Source of the DNA: a bacterium | GTDB taxonomy: Bacteria; Patescibacteriota; Microgenomatia; Levybacterales; UBA12049 | Direction of reading: 5' to 3' | DNA length: 32,311 nucleotides | Assembly (NCBI GenBank): GCA_021813005.1 | Contig: JAKAMH010000001.1 | Span: 1-32,311, forward strand | Shown here: piece after piece, positions 15,516 to 23,002 of the stretch | How the letters are laid out: the number at the start of each line of letters is the position of its first letter | How positions within the stretch are numbered: position 1 is the first letter of the stretch | Position numbers and translations under genes: made by a program | Notes under the pieces: model-generated | The model's input: the letters and a program-made list of their open reading frames with translations, nothing else | Database searches by the model: none | What the model was told of the DNA's origin: nothing

Positions 15516-16340
15516 TTACTTGGCAATATAAACAATACCTTGTCTTGAGAAACGTGCTCGATGGTCCATTCTCTCGCCAAACCCCAGCTCAACCTCTTTG
15601 TCGATAATCTCTTCGCATGTTTGGTATACATCAATTGAAGAGTTATTCTCTACAATATCATAAAAAGGGTGTTTACCAGTCTGCGGATCACGTAGACTTG
15701 GATTAAACGGACTGTCAACATTAATGCCATGATAAGAGGTAAGTATTGGATGGCCTTTTCTAAATTGAACAAAATCTCCTTGTTCACGCTCCATTGTCTC
15801 CCGCATGATTTCCTTTTGCGATAATGGCTTAGAACCGGCACCCAACTTGCTGTTCTCACGCTTTGCTAATCGTCGCATTCGTTCACGTCTATTAGCTACC
15901 AAGAGTATTCGAGCTATGCGCGGAGCCTCAATACCCATCTCGTTGAATACCTCCGTGGCATTTATCCCTGCCATTCTTCCTTCAACAATAATCGGCCTAT
16001 CCAATTCATCTGCATGCCTAAAGAGTTCACGTTGGAATTCGTCCACCATCCAGTCAATCTCGTCAGGTCGTTCAACATAACCAATTATCTCCTTGCCCAG
16101 AATTACTCTCACAATTTCCCGCTCTATCTCACCAATTTTGAATACATATGCCCCATGTCTCCAAGCAAGGATCTCTGTTGATTTCGACTTCCCAGTACCG
16201 GAGGGTCCAGATACAGTCATTATTTTAAAATGAGGTATTACAAACTCTCTTGTAGGAGCCTGTTCCGGTATACGAGTCTTTTGCTTCTCTAAAACCTTCT
16301 CAAAAGACTCGTGCCATTCCTGTGGGATAAATCGTTCCAT
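15516..16340 (-). CDS. Cytidylate kinase-like P-loop protein
   Basis: A 274-residue P-loop protein: SGPSGTGKSKS (44-54), then GAYVFKIGEIEREI, resembling the substrate-binding start of cytidylate kinase, and IIVEGRMAGI, matching the (I/V)EGRD segment of that family. An Arg-rich lid region (RRERMRRLAKRENSK) follows. Cytidylate kinase phosphorylates CMP/dCMP, but the 35-residue N-terminal extension and about 50 extra C-terminal residues make this atypical; it could be a kinase for another small substrate. It has a promoter with a very short leader and is transcribed alone, convergent with the MidA-like gene. Confidence 0.7.
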   Translation of the reverse strand: MERFIPQEWHESFEKVLEKQKTRIPEQAPTREFVIPHFKIMTVSGPSGTGKSKSTEILAWRHGAYVFKIGEIEREIVRVILGKEIIGYVERPDEIDWMVDEFQRELFRHADELDRPIIVEGRMAGINATEVFNEMGIEAPRIARILLVANRRERMRRLAKRENSKLGAGSKPLSQKEIMRETMEREQGDFVQFRKGHPILTSYHGINVDSPFNPSLRDPQTGKHPFYDIVENNSSIDVYQTCEEIIDKEVELGFGERMDHRARFSRQGIVYIAK

Positions 16341-16352
16341 AGTCAGCTTATA

Positions 16353-16381
16353 ATTATAGGATATTTTTACTTAAAAAGCAA
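16353..16381 (-). promoter_or_regulatory. Promoter of the cytidylate kinase-like gene
   Basis: On the minus strand, TTGCTT (16376-16381), 17-base spacer, TATAAT (16353-16358), ending 12 bases before the ATG at 16340. A second -10-like TATAAG (16347-16352) lies exactly 6 bases before the ATG. Confidence 0.6.
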
Positions 16382-16472
16382 AGAGTATTCAAGCTGCCAT
16401 TAAGCAAACAACCACAGTAGTTTAGATTACATCGGTTCGTCAATCTGAAGCATTTTTATATAGTCTGATGCC

Positions 16473-16501
16473 TTGTCTTAGGCAAATCTCAACAGTATAA
16501 T
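16473..16501 (+). promoter_or_regulatory. Promoter of glyA
   Basis: TTGTCT (16473-16478), 17-base spacer, perfect TATAAT (16496-16501). The ATG at 16514 is 12 bases further on, giving a predicted leader of about 6 bases with no Shine-Dalgarno site. Confidence 0.8.
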
Positions 16502-16513
16502 CACTCCATACCG

Positions 16514-17839
16514 ATGCAGATGCTCAAAAAGACTGACCCGCAAGTTTATAGCCTCATTAGGGAGGAGGCAAAGCGGCAAAAAGAAGTCCTTGAGATGATC
16601 CCCTCGGAAAATTACACCTCGACTTCAGTTCTTGAAGCTCTCGGCACTGTCCTCAACAATAAATATTCGGAGGGATATCCCAAGAAGCGCTACTATCAGG
16701 GCAATGTTGTTGCCGACAAAGTTGAGACCCTTGCCCAGGAGAGGGCTAAGAAACTCTTTGGTGTGCCGTATGTCAATGTCCAGGCCCTGTCAGGCTCCGT
16801 GATGAATCTGGCGGTTTACTTTGCCCTGCTTGAGCCCGTACGCGGCAAGATCATGGGGATGTCTCTGGCGTTTGGTGGTCATCTGACACACGGGCAACCG
16901 CAATCAGCCACCGGCAAGTTCTTCCGGTCGGTGCTCTACACGCTTGGTAAGGACGGCAAGCTTGACTTTGAGGCGATTGAAAAACAGGCCATGCGTGAGA
17001 AGCCGGATATCATCGTCTGTGGCTTTACTGCCTATCCGCGCCTGATTGATTTTAAGAAGTTCGGAGTAATTGCCGATAAGGTCGGTGCCTACCTACTGGC
17101 AGATATCTCACACATCGCCGGGCTGGTAGTAGGCGGTGCGCACCCCTCTCCCGCGGCGTACGCGCATATCGTGACCACCACTACCCATAAGACGCTGCGG
17201 GGGCCGCGCGGCGCGCTCATCATGGTGACTGAGAAGGGGCTCAAGAAAGATCCGGAGCTGGGCCGGAAGATTGATATGGCAATCATCCCCGGACTTCAGG
17301 GCGGGCCGCATGACAACCAGACGGCCGCGATTGCCGTCTCTCTCCGGGAAGCAGGCAAGCCGGCGTTTAAAAAGTACGCAGAGCAGATCGTTGCCAACAG
17401 CAAAGCGCTCGCCAAAGAACTGACAGGGTATGGCTTTGATCTCGTCTCAGGCGGATCAGACAACCATCTCATCTTAATTGACCTGAAGAATAAAGGCGTC
17501 AACGGCGCGGTGGCAGCACTGGCACTTGAGGTGGCCAATATCATTCTCAATAAAAATGGCGTGCCTTTTGACACTATGCCGCCCTTCTACCCGTCAGGCA
17601 TCAGGCTGGGGACGCCTGCCATCACGACCCGCGGACTTAAAGAGCGGGACATGGTAAAGATTGCCGGTTGGATGAATAGCGTGATTGAGGAAGTCCGAAA
17701 TATCGAGCTTCCCAAAGACAAAGAAAAGCGTACGGAAGTCTGGCGTGATTTCCGGCGTGAAGTCGTCAAGAACAAGAAACTTCTGGCAATTGCCAAAGAA
17801 GTTAAGAGTTTCGCTACCAAATTCCCCGTTCCTGCCTGA
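16514..17839 (+). CDS. glyA: Serine hydroxymethyltransferase
   Basis: Transfers the serine hydroxymethyl carbon to tetrahydrofolate, making glycine and the methylene-tetrahydrofolate that ThyA consumes; PLP-dependent and cytoplasmic. Motifs: IPSENYTS near the N-terminus, YSEGYPKKRYYQG (51-63), SGSVMNLAVY, the PLP-ring-stacking region LADISHIAGL (D197, H200), and the PLP lysine K226 in TTTTHKTLRGPRG. The usual hydroxymethyltransferase end (GTPAITTRGL, then helix) is intact. A second ATG two codons on (16520) is an alternative start. It is monocistronic, on its own strong promoter, and followed by the TGCCTGCCGGCAGGCA palindrome that may cap transcription. Confidence 0.97.
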   Translation: MQMLKKTDPQVYSLIREEAKRQKEVLEMIPSENYTSTSVLEALGTVLNNKYSEGYPKKRYYQGNVVADKVETLAQERAKKLFGVPYVNVQALSGSVMNLAVYFALLEPVRGKIMGMSLAFGGHLTHGQPQSATGKFFRSVLYTLGKDGKLDFEAIEKQAMREKPDIIVCGFTAYPRLIDFKKFGVIADKVGAYLLADISHIAGLVVGGAHPSPAAYAHIVTTTTHKTLRGPRGALIMVTEKGLKKDPELGRKIDMAIIPGLQGGPHDNQTAAIAVSLREAGKPAFKKYAEQIVANSKALAKELTGYGFDLVSGGSDNHLILIDLKNKGVNGAVAALALEVANIILNKNGVPFDTMPPFYPSGIRLGTPAITTRGLKERDMVKIAGWMNSVIEEVRNIELPKDKEKRTEVWRDFRREVVKNKKLLAIAKEVKSFATKFPVPA

Positions 17840-17843
17840 CGCT

Positions 17844-17859
17844 TGCCTGCCGGCAGGCA
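17844..17859. repeat. 16-bp GC-rich palindrome after glyA
   Basis: TGCCTGCCGGCAGGCA is perfectly self-complementary, with partial copies CCTGCC (17831-17836) and CCTGCCGG (17862-17869) around it. It starts 5 bases after the glyA stop. A hairpin here could protect or end the glyA mRNA although no T-run follows. Similar palindromes occur widely in Patescibacteria genomes, from general knowledge. Confidence 0.85.
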
Positions 17860-17871
17860 GTCCTGCCGGAC

Positions 17872-17899
17872 TTGCATAACCTCAGCAATTTGATACAAT
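17872..17899 (+). promoter_or_regulatory. Promoter of the 147-aa gene
   Basis: TTGCAT (17872-17877), 16-base spacer, TACAAT (17894-17899), then 7 bases to the ATG at 17907: a leaderless layout. Confidence 0.6.
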
Positions 17900-17906
17900 A
17901 TAGGAC

Positions 17907-18350
17907 ATGCAACACTTTGAACGTCGTAACAGATACGTTGACCGGGTACTGGCCCGTGAGGCGGCACAAGCAATCAATGCCGGTGTAGGAGTAGTGGAAG
18001 CTGCGGAAGGGTTGGAGAAATATCCGCACTTACCTCCGGTAGATACCAGAGGCATAGCCAGGCGCACACCGAGAAGCGTTAAAGCGTATTATCCCAAGCC
18101 GGGCAGTAAAGTTATGCAAGGCTTCGTTGAGGCATGTATCGCGGACGCTGAGGAGGATATCGCGAGAAAAGCCGCCGCTACTCTGGTCGATAGAGAGAAA
18201 CGTACCTTGTTTCAAGTGCAAAGAGGAATTTTTATGCAGAGAATGCAAGTCCCAATGACTCTAGCTTATGAACGTTACTTGAGAAGAGTAGACGGGAATG
18301 TATATCAAAGGGCGGTGGATCAGCTGAAAAAAGACGGCTGGGACTTCTGA
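17907..18350 (+). CDS. Conserved-looking protein of unknown function (147 aa)
   Basis: A soluble, Arg/Lys-rich, mostly helical protein I do not recognise. No membrane segment, signal or Cys cluster; the middle holds RGIARRTPRSVKAYYPKPGS and the second half is amphipathic helix (EACIADAEEDIARKAAATLVDREKRTLFQVQRG, about 72-104). The basic, helical character could suit nucleic-acid binding, but no known domain supports this. A promoter 7 bases upstream and good codon flow argue that it is real. It is alone: glyA lies before it and the VWA gene comes from the other side with 18 bases between stops. Confidence 0.65.
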   Translation: MQHFERRNRYVDRVLAREAAQAINAGVGVVEAAEGLEKYPHLPPVDTRGIARRTPRSVKAYYPKPGSKVMQGFVEACIADAEEDIARKAAATLVDREKRTLFQVQRGIFMQRMQVPMTLAYERYLRRVDGNVYQRAVDQLKKDGWDF

Positions 18351-18368
18351 GTTTCCTCCTTAACCCAG

Positions 18369-19226
18369 TTACTCGCATACCTTGGTTGAGATTGTTTCGA
18401 AAATCTTCGGGAGATCAATTGCAGAAAATGTCTCATAATAGTATGTACTGAGCGGCTTTGACGAGACATCCTGAAATAGCTGCTCCTCATATGGGAGCAA
18501 GATATCATCTTTCTGACTTAAAATTGCTATACTAAAAATTTTTACTCCCTTATCTTTAATTGCCTGGGCTATGTTAGGTGGTATACGCGGGTCTTCTGAT
18601 CGTGCAAAACATGCCTGCATGTACTGAAATTCACAATTACCCGTTGCCTGATCCTGTAGGTTCTCCGGAAACCCGTCTGATATAAAAATAAGCGCAAATT
18701 TGTGACCGGCAAATTTGCTTAGTCCTATAGCATCGGTTAATTTTTGCTCTGCAAGAGAAAATGCATCGCGTGTCGAAGTCATGCCATTTGCTTGGAGGCT
18801 CGCAACAAAGGGTAATATTTTACTTTTGTTGTTCTTGTAGTAGTCTATGTCAGCAACATTGGAGGTGTCTGTGCTAAATCGTTGCATGCCGACAATAGAA
18901 TTATCCTTGAGCTTCCCAAGGAATAAATTAAGCGCTTCTTTGAGTTTGGTTAGCTTGTCAGTGTATCGCATAGAGCCTGAGGTATCGACAAGGAAATCGA
19001 CAGCCATGGATTGCTGACAGTCTTTGACGCCAAATGTCTCAAGCTGGAGGTTGTTACGCGCTGAGGATGTCGCCACTTCGTATACCTGGCTTCCGGCGGG
19101 TGCGGCGCTATCCGGTATCACTTTACTTATCGGGATAATGCCGCCGGTGAGCGTCATCGCGGCAAGTGTCAGAAGCAGGATGATGAGCAAGACATAGAGA
19201 AGGCCAGTGCTGAGTTTTCCGGACAT
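18369..19226 (-). CDS. Membrane-anchored von Willebrand factor A domain protein
   Basis: From ATG 19226, a 285-residue protein: one N-terminal membrane segment (about 8-27), a short linker with ARNNLQL (56-62), and a VWA domain carrying a complete MIDAS metal site: DTSGSM (81-86), the Thr in GMTSTRD (about 148-154), and SDG (183-185). VWA domains bind protein ligands through this metal, here presumably outside the cell. Two Cys (CEFQYMQAC) may pair in an inserted loop. I chose ATG over the TTG at 19262 because the latter overlaps a -35 box. The NNLQL segment after the membrane anchor is shared with the two KPVIYLYP-family proteins nearby, suggesting one surface assembly. Confidence 0.88.
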   Translation of the reverse strand: MSGKLSTGLLYVLLIILLLTLAAMTLTGGIIPISKVIPDSAAPAGSQVYEVATSSARNNLQLETFGVKDCQQSMAVDFLVDTSGSMRYTDKLTKLKEALNLFLGKLKDNSIVGMQRFSTDTSNVADIDYYKNNKSKILPFVASLQANGMTSTRDAFSLAEQKLTDAIGLSKFAGHKFALIFISDGFPENLQDQATGNCEFQYMQACFARSEDPRIPPNIAQAIKDKGVKIFSIAILSQKDDILLPYEEQLFQDVSSKPLSTYYYETFSAIDLPKIFETISTKVCE

Positions 19227-19232
19227 ACTTTT

Positions 19233-19269
19233 AGCGTAATGGACAAGGACACACGCTGTCAATTATACT
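19233..19269. promoter_or_regulatory. Overlapping divergent promoters (VWA gene / 222-aa gene)
   Basis: Minus strand: TTGACA (19257-19262), 18 bases, TACGCT (19233-19238), 6 bases to ATG 19226. Plus strand: TGGACA (19240-19245), 18 bases, TATACT (19264-19269), 6 bases to ATG 19276. The two promoters interlock in 37 bases, so polymerase on one should exclude the other, and both mRNAs would be leaderless. Confidence 0.65.
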
Positions 19270-19275
19270 AAGTCC

Positions 19276-19944
19276 ATGGATGATCATCCTTTTGCGCATC
19301 TTGGCAGCTGGCGCGTGGTCGTTATCATAGGGGGAATCATTGCAGTCATCTTGTTCCTCTCATTTCTTCTGACCGCCTTTAGTTCCGGTGAGAATAGGAC
19401 GCAGAATACGGGAGTACAAAATGCCGGTCTACCCGGCTCCTCCAATGTTGTTATTCCAACCTCATCACAGCCGTACGTTGCCAGTATCAATGGTGGTGCC
19501 GAGCAGTACCGGGGGAATACCTTCTCCGTTTTGTATCCGTCCTCCTGGAATGTGGGTGAGTCCGAATCGCTGGGGAGCATGGTAACGACATTTGGGGAAG
19601 ATACAGGATCAAACAGCGCCTCGCCGCAACTTATTGTCTCGACGCTTGCCAAAACATCTGCTACATACTCACTTCTGGATGGGAAAGAGGCGCTTCGTCT
19701 CAGCGGGTATCAGGAGAGCACGGTGAAGGTGGACGGGATACAGGCAGATCAGCTCACCGGAGTCTACCCGCCGAAGAGCATGCAAAGCCAGACAAGCAGT
19801 GATCAACTTTTCTGGCAAACAAATATTTATTTAACGAAGGGAAGTACTGAGTATGTGATTCGCTATGTTTATCCCGGGAACAAGAAAGACGAAAATTATG
19901 AAAAGCTTTTTACAAGTATGCTTTCCACGATCCGGCTCTACTAA
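19276..19944 (+). CDS. Membrane-anchored PsbP-like protein, module copy 1
   Basis: A 222-residue protein with a membrane segment at about 12-35 (WRVVVIIGGIIAVILFLSFLLTAF), a Ser/Gln/Pro linker, and an outer domain opening with YRGNTFSVLYPSSW (78-91), the FxxxYPxxW start typical of PsbP/DUF1795-like domains. No catalytic motif is seen. It is a paralog of the gene at 21264: the anchor (W+VV, GxIAVILxLSFLLT) and the YPSxW motif are shared. Its stop overlaps that of the convergent KPVIYLYP-family gene by 4 bases. The pairing is repeated in copy 2, so the two proteins probably act together; how is unknown. Confidence 0.75.
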   Translation: MDDHPFAHLGSWRVVVIIGGIIAVILFLSFLLTAFSSGENRTQNTGVQNAGLPGSSNVVIPTSSQPYVASINGGAEQYRGNTFSVLYPSSWNVGESESLGSMVTTFGEDTGSNSASPQLIVSTLAKTSATYSLLDGKEALRLSGYQESTVKVDGIQADQLTGVYPPKSMQSQTSSDQLFWQTNIYLTKGSTEYVIRYVYPGNKKDENYEKLFTSMLSTIRLY

Positions 19945-21023
19945 TAACCTATTGTACCGCCCCACTCAACAGCGGTGAACCCCCGTCTCTCAGGAGGATT
20001 GGGAAGCACCAAGGGTGCGACAGGTGCCACATCCGTCTGAAGCGGTCTGAAATAGACAAGAAATTCGATCATCGTGTCAGGTTTGGGAGTAATCTCTATA
20101 TGATCAATCCGTTCTTTTTCGGCGGGATCTATGATGGAGAAAAGAATATACGGCGTGTGTAAGTCTTCAAGTTTTGGCAACCAGTAATCCAGGAATTCCT
20201 GTTGTTCTTTATGTAAAAGTCCGAGGCGCGAAGTAAGTGTCGTAAGTTTCGTTTGAAGATCTGAAACGGGAATGACTACACCTGTACTCGGCGCTTTAAC
20301 TCCCCCTACAGCCGATTCATAATAAAGCTCATGGTACACGGAATTTTGGTAGGTAAGTGTGCCGCCAGGAGATGCTAATACGTTCTGCCAGCCATTCTCA
20401 GGGTAGGTGGGGATACTCTCGGTGATAATTCCCGGAATTTTAAGTGAAACGTTGACATACGTTGGCTTGGTTGGGTAGAGGTAGATAACTGGCTTCCCGA
20501 CAGTACATCCCAGGCCTTGGGCAGCTGTTTGAGTAGTTTCAATTAGACAGTGGCGTCTGGCAGCTCCTTCAGGACTTGATACATCCTTTACCGGCGGGCC
20601 ACAGTTATGACTCGCATCCTTAACTACTTGTGCTTCTTGGGCTGCGGTGCAATGGACGGGTCCTGTAGCAGGCTTTGGAGTACTTGTATCAGTATGTGGC
20701 GTGCCAAGGCCTAACTCCTCTTGACTGGTAGAATTGTTGCGAGGTGAATTCATTGGCGGAAGGTTAGGTAGAGGGACTGAGGATGATGACTGGTCGGACT
20801 GATTACCGGGTGATGTAAACTGCAATTCCTTTAGCTGCAAACTGTTCTGTGCGCCTATTGAATTGGTTTCAATAATCGGTTTATACGTGGTACCGGTTGT
20901 GACAAGCTGCGGGTTTTCCTGAGGTGCACCGCCGACCAGTTGAAAAGCGAGCATGAAAAGCACGACGAGAATAATAATGATATAGACTGTCCCGCCTTTG
21001 GTGAGTGAAATTGAGCCGAGCAT
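19941..21023 (-). CDS. KPVIYLYP-family surface protein, module copy 1
   Basis: A 360-residue protein: membrane segment about 12-31, then the motif GAQNSLQLKELQF (57-69), a Ser/Pro/Thr/Asn-rich stalk to about 120, a Cys-containing stretch (C125, C141, C159, C173), and a C-terminal domain from KPVIYLYP (177-184) to RRGFTAVEWGG. From memory, the domain with KPVIYLYP, a WLPKL segment, PKPDTMIEFLVYF and a final GFTxVEWGG occurs in many Clostridia and Patescibacteria and has no assigned function. It is a clear paralog of the gene at 21884 along its whole length. A -10 box (TATAAA, 21031-21036) stands 7 bases before the ATG. Confidence 0.8.
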   Translation of the reverse strand: MLGSISLTKGGTVYIIIILVVLFMLAFQLVGGAPQENPQLVTTGTTYKPIIETNSIGAQNSLQLKELQFTSPGNQSDQSSSSVPLPNLPPMNSPRNNSTSQEELGLGTPHTDTSTPKPATGPVHCTAAQEAQVVKDASHNCGPPVKDVSSPEGAARRHCLIETTQTAAQGLGCTVGKPVIYLYPTKPTYVNVSLKIPGIITESIPTYPENGWQNVLASPGGTLTYQNSVYHELYYESAVGGVKAPSTGVVIPVSDLQTKLTTLTSRLGLLHKEQQEFLDYWLPKLEDLHTPYILFSIIDPAEKERIDHIEITPKPDTMIEFLVYFRPLQTDVAPVAPLVLPNPPERRGFTAVEWGGTIGY

Positions 21024-21030
21024 AGAGGTC

Positions 21031-21036
21031 TTTATA
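21031..21036 (-). promoter_or_regulatory. -10 box of the first KPVIYLYP gene
   Basis: TATAAA on the minus strand, 7 bases before the ATG at 21023. No good -35 box is seen at 16-18 bases, so only the -10 and its leaderless spacing support it. Confidence 0.4.
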
Positions 21037-21074
21037 TGAGAGTAAAAGAAAAGGGGAGTATTGTCAATCTAATT

Positions 21075-21191
21075 AAGTATGAGTTCACTCTTCTGACACG
21101 ATTTCGTCATTGCGACCCCGCTTAGCGGGGGAAGTAATCTCCTTTCCAAAAGATCGCCACGCCCGATGATATCGCGATGACGGTGTTATAT
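21075..21191 (+). repeat. Dispersed repeat, copy B
   Basis: A 117-base element matching copy A (5493-5596) in inverted orientation 15.5 kb away. It carries the hairpin CCCCGCTTAGCGGGG (21116-21130), flanked by GTCATTGCGA and GAAGTAATCTC, the pattern of widespread GTCATTGCGA...GCAATC-type repeats. It lies between divergently oriented genes. Confidence 0.85.
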
Positions 21192-21251
21192 TAGAAGTGT
21201 GAACAGTTACCAAATTAAGTCAAGCCTTGCACTCAAAACAAAGAGATGAAA

Positions 21252-21257
21252 TACTAA
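21252..21257 (+). promoter_or_regulatory. -10 box of PsbP-like copy 2
   Basis: TACTAA with exactly 6 bases to the ATG at 21264; a TTGCAC at 21227-21232 is 19 bases upstream, slightly too far. It lies just downstream of repeat copy B, so the repeat supplies sequence close to the promoter. Confidence 0.35.
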
Positions 21258-21263
21258 AACTAT

Positions 21264-21887
21264 ATGGAAGAGCAGCATACGCTTGCGCTTTTGAACAACT
21301 GGAAGGTAGTTGCAGGTATTGCAGGAGTAATCGCGGTTATTCTGTTACTTTCATTTCTCTTAACTTTAATGCAAAATAGCCGGGCCACTCAGCCATATAC
21401 TCAACCAACCCCGGCACAAAAATCTTCTCTACTTTTTCCAACCTCCTCAGTACAGGAAACTTCCGTCCCGCGCGCAGTACAGTTTTATCGAGACCATCAT
21501 CTCTCCCTTCGGTACCCGTCAGATTGGGAGGCAACAGTGCACTCAGTTGAGGGAGGAGGAGAAGTCATGAACCTTGTCCCGCCTGAGGACCGAGGCACCT
21601 CAGGATCTCTCTCTATCCAGGTAATTCCCCAAGGGGTAGCCGATATAGCTTCAATGACGAAGTTATTTCAAACCTTTGGATTTATAGCGCAAAAGAAAAT
21701 ACTTGATGGAGTTTCAGTTACCGTCTACGGAGGGAATATCCAAACACTGACGACTACCGTGCATGAGAAGGCACTACTCGGGGTGCAGGCAGGGGAGGTA
21801 TATCTGGTGAAGTATTTGGCGCCGAGTGAACGGCTGCGCGGTGAATTGGATGAAGTTTTTTCGACATTTCACTTCCTGAGTAATTAA
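21264..21887 (+). CDS. Membrane-anchored PsbP-like protein, module copy 2
   Basis: A 207-residue paralog of the gene at 19276. Membrane segment about 14-35 (WKVVAGIAGVIAVILLLSFLLTL), a Pro/Thr/Gln linker, then FYRDHHLSLRYPSDW (74-88) opening a PsbP-like outer domain. It is about 15 residues shorter than copy 1 and more diverged in the second half, so the duplication is old. The stop overlaps the stop of the convergent KPVIYLYP-family gene by 4 bases, as in copy 1. No catalytic residues can be named. Confidence 0.75.
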   Translation: MEEQHTLALLNNWKVVAGIAGVIAVILLLSFLLTLMQNSRATQPYTQPTPAQKSSLLFPTSSVQETSVPRAVQFYRDHHLSLRYPSDWEATVHSVEGGGEVMNLVPPEDRGTSGSLSIQVIPQGVADIASMTKLFQTFGFIAQKKILDGVSVTVYGGNIQTLTTTVHEKALLGVQAGEVYLVKYLAPSERLRGELDEVFSTFHFLSN

Positions 21888-22990
21888 TTATCATCGACTG
21901 TTCCTCCCCAGATGACGGCGGTAAACCCCTTCCTTTCAGGCGAATTTGGCAGTATCAGCGGAGCGACCGGAGCAAAAGGCGTCTGAAGCGGCTTGAAGTA
22001 GGCCAAAAACTCAATAGTTGTATCAGGCTTTGGCAAGATGGCTACCTTATCCATCGCTTCTTTTTGGGACGGACTGAAGACAGAAAAAAGTATGTAAGGC
22101 GCCCTGAGCGCGCGGAGCCTGGGGAGCCAGAAACCGAGAAATTCTTCTTGCTCGGACAATCTCAGACCAAGGCGAGTAGTAAAGAGGGTAAGCTTGGATT
22201 TGAGATCGGACACGGGTATGATAACGCCGGACCCCGGTGCGTGCATGTTCGTAAAACTGTCTTCGTAGAATAGCTCACGATACATCTTATTCTGATACTC
22301 CAGCGTTCCGTCCGGATGAGCGAGTATGTTCTTCCATCCGCCTTCAGGATAGCGCGGTATGCTCTCAACAATTACTCCCGCTACCTGGACTGAGACGTTG
22401 ACAAGCATGTCTTGTATTGGGTAGAGGTAAATGACCGGTTTGTATTCACAATAGACGCCGTCTTGCCTGCCCGGACAAGTACTGGCAACAGCGGGCGGGA
22501 TACCCAACCCCGTCTTGGTAATACTCTGAGCAGGATGGTCAAGGCCGGGCGGTTCGTACACCTGGGTTGCTTTACCGCCAACGCAAGTAACATTTCCTTC
22601 GGGACAGAAGCAACCACCGCTCATAGGCTGATTTGTATCTTCGGCACAGTAATTTTTGGTGGATTTAGGTGGAGCCGCGGTAGATGTCGACTGTTTCGGC
22701 TGGGGGTTAGTGGACTGCGGGGGATTTGAGGCAGGCGTTTGAGGTAACGGGACGGATGTTGGTGGGATAACAGTATTAAACTTAAGTTCTTTCAGCTGTA
22801 AATTGTTCTGTGCGCCTGTGTCGTCTGCAATACCGGCCGGTGTATATGTCGCGCCGGATATTTGCTGTAGAGCAGTGGTTGGATCAAATGTGGGGATGCC
22901 GCCGAGAATTACGGTGGCGAACATGATAACCAGCACGAGCAGAACAACCGCATAAAAAGCACCTGAGCTGAGTCTTGACTGTTTCCTCAT
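21884..22990 (-). CDS. KPVIYLYP-family surface protein, module copy 2
   Basis: A 368-residue paralog of the gene at 19941: membrane segment about 12-30, the GAQNNLQLKELKF motif (59-71), a Pro/Ser/Thr/Gln stalk to about 113, a Cys-rich insert (CAEDTN, GGCFCPEGNVTC; not matched in copy 1), and the C-terminal domain KPVIYLYP (184-191) through WLPRLRAL, PKPDTTIEFLAYF and ERKGFTAVIWGG. The Cys-rich insert is the main difference and may define ligand specificity. A -10 box sits 6 bases before the ATG. Function unknown; a surface location is supported by the anchor and stalk. Confidence 0.8.
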   Translation of the reverse strand: MRKQSRLSSGAFYAVVLLVLVIMFATVILGGIPTFDPTTALQQISGATYTPAGIADDTGAQNNLQLKELKFNTVIPPTSVPLPQTPASNPPQSTNPQPKQSTSTAAPPKSTKNYCAEDTNQPMSGGCFCPEGNVTCVGGKATQVYEPPGLDHPAQSITKTGLGIPPAVASTCPGRQDGVYCEYKPVIYLYPIQDMLVNVSVQVAGVIVESIPRYPEGGWKNILAHPDGTLEYQNKMYRELFYEDSFTNMHAPGSGVIIPVSDLKSKLTLFTTRLGLRLSEQEEFLGFWLPRLRALRAPYILFSVFSPSQKEAMDKVAILPKPDTTIEFLAYFKPLQTPFAPVAPLILPNSPERKGFTAVIWGGTVDDN

Positions 22991-22996
22991 AGAGCT

Positions 22997-23002
22997 AGCA
23001 TA
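22997..23002 (-). promoter_or_regulatory. -10 box of the second KPVIYLYP gene
   Basis: TATGCT on the minus strand, exactly 6 bases before the ATG at 22990, the same spacing as several neighbours. No convincing -35 box. Confidence 0.4.
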
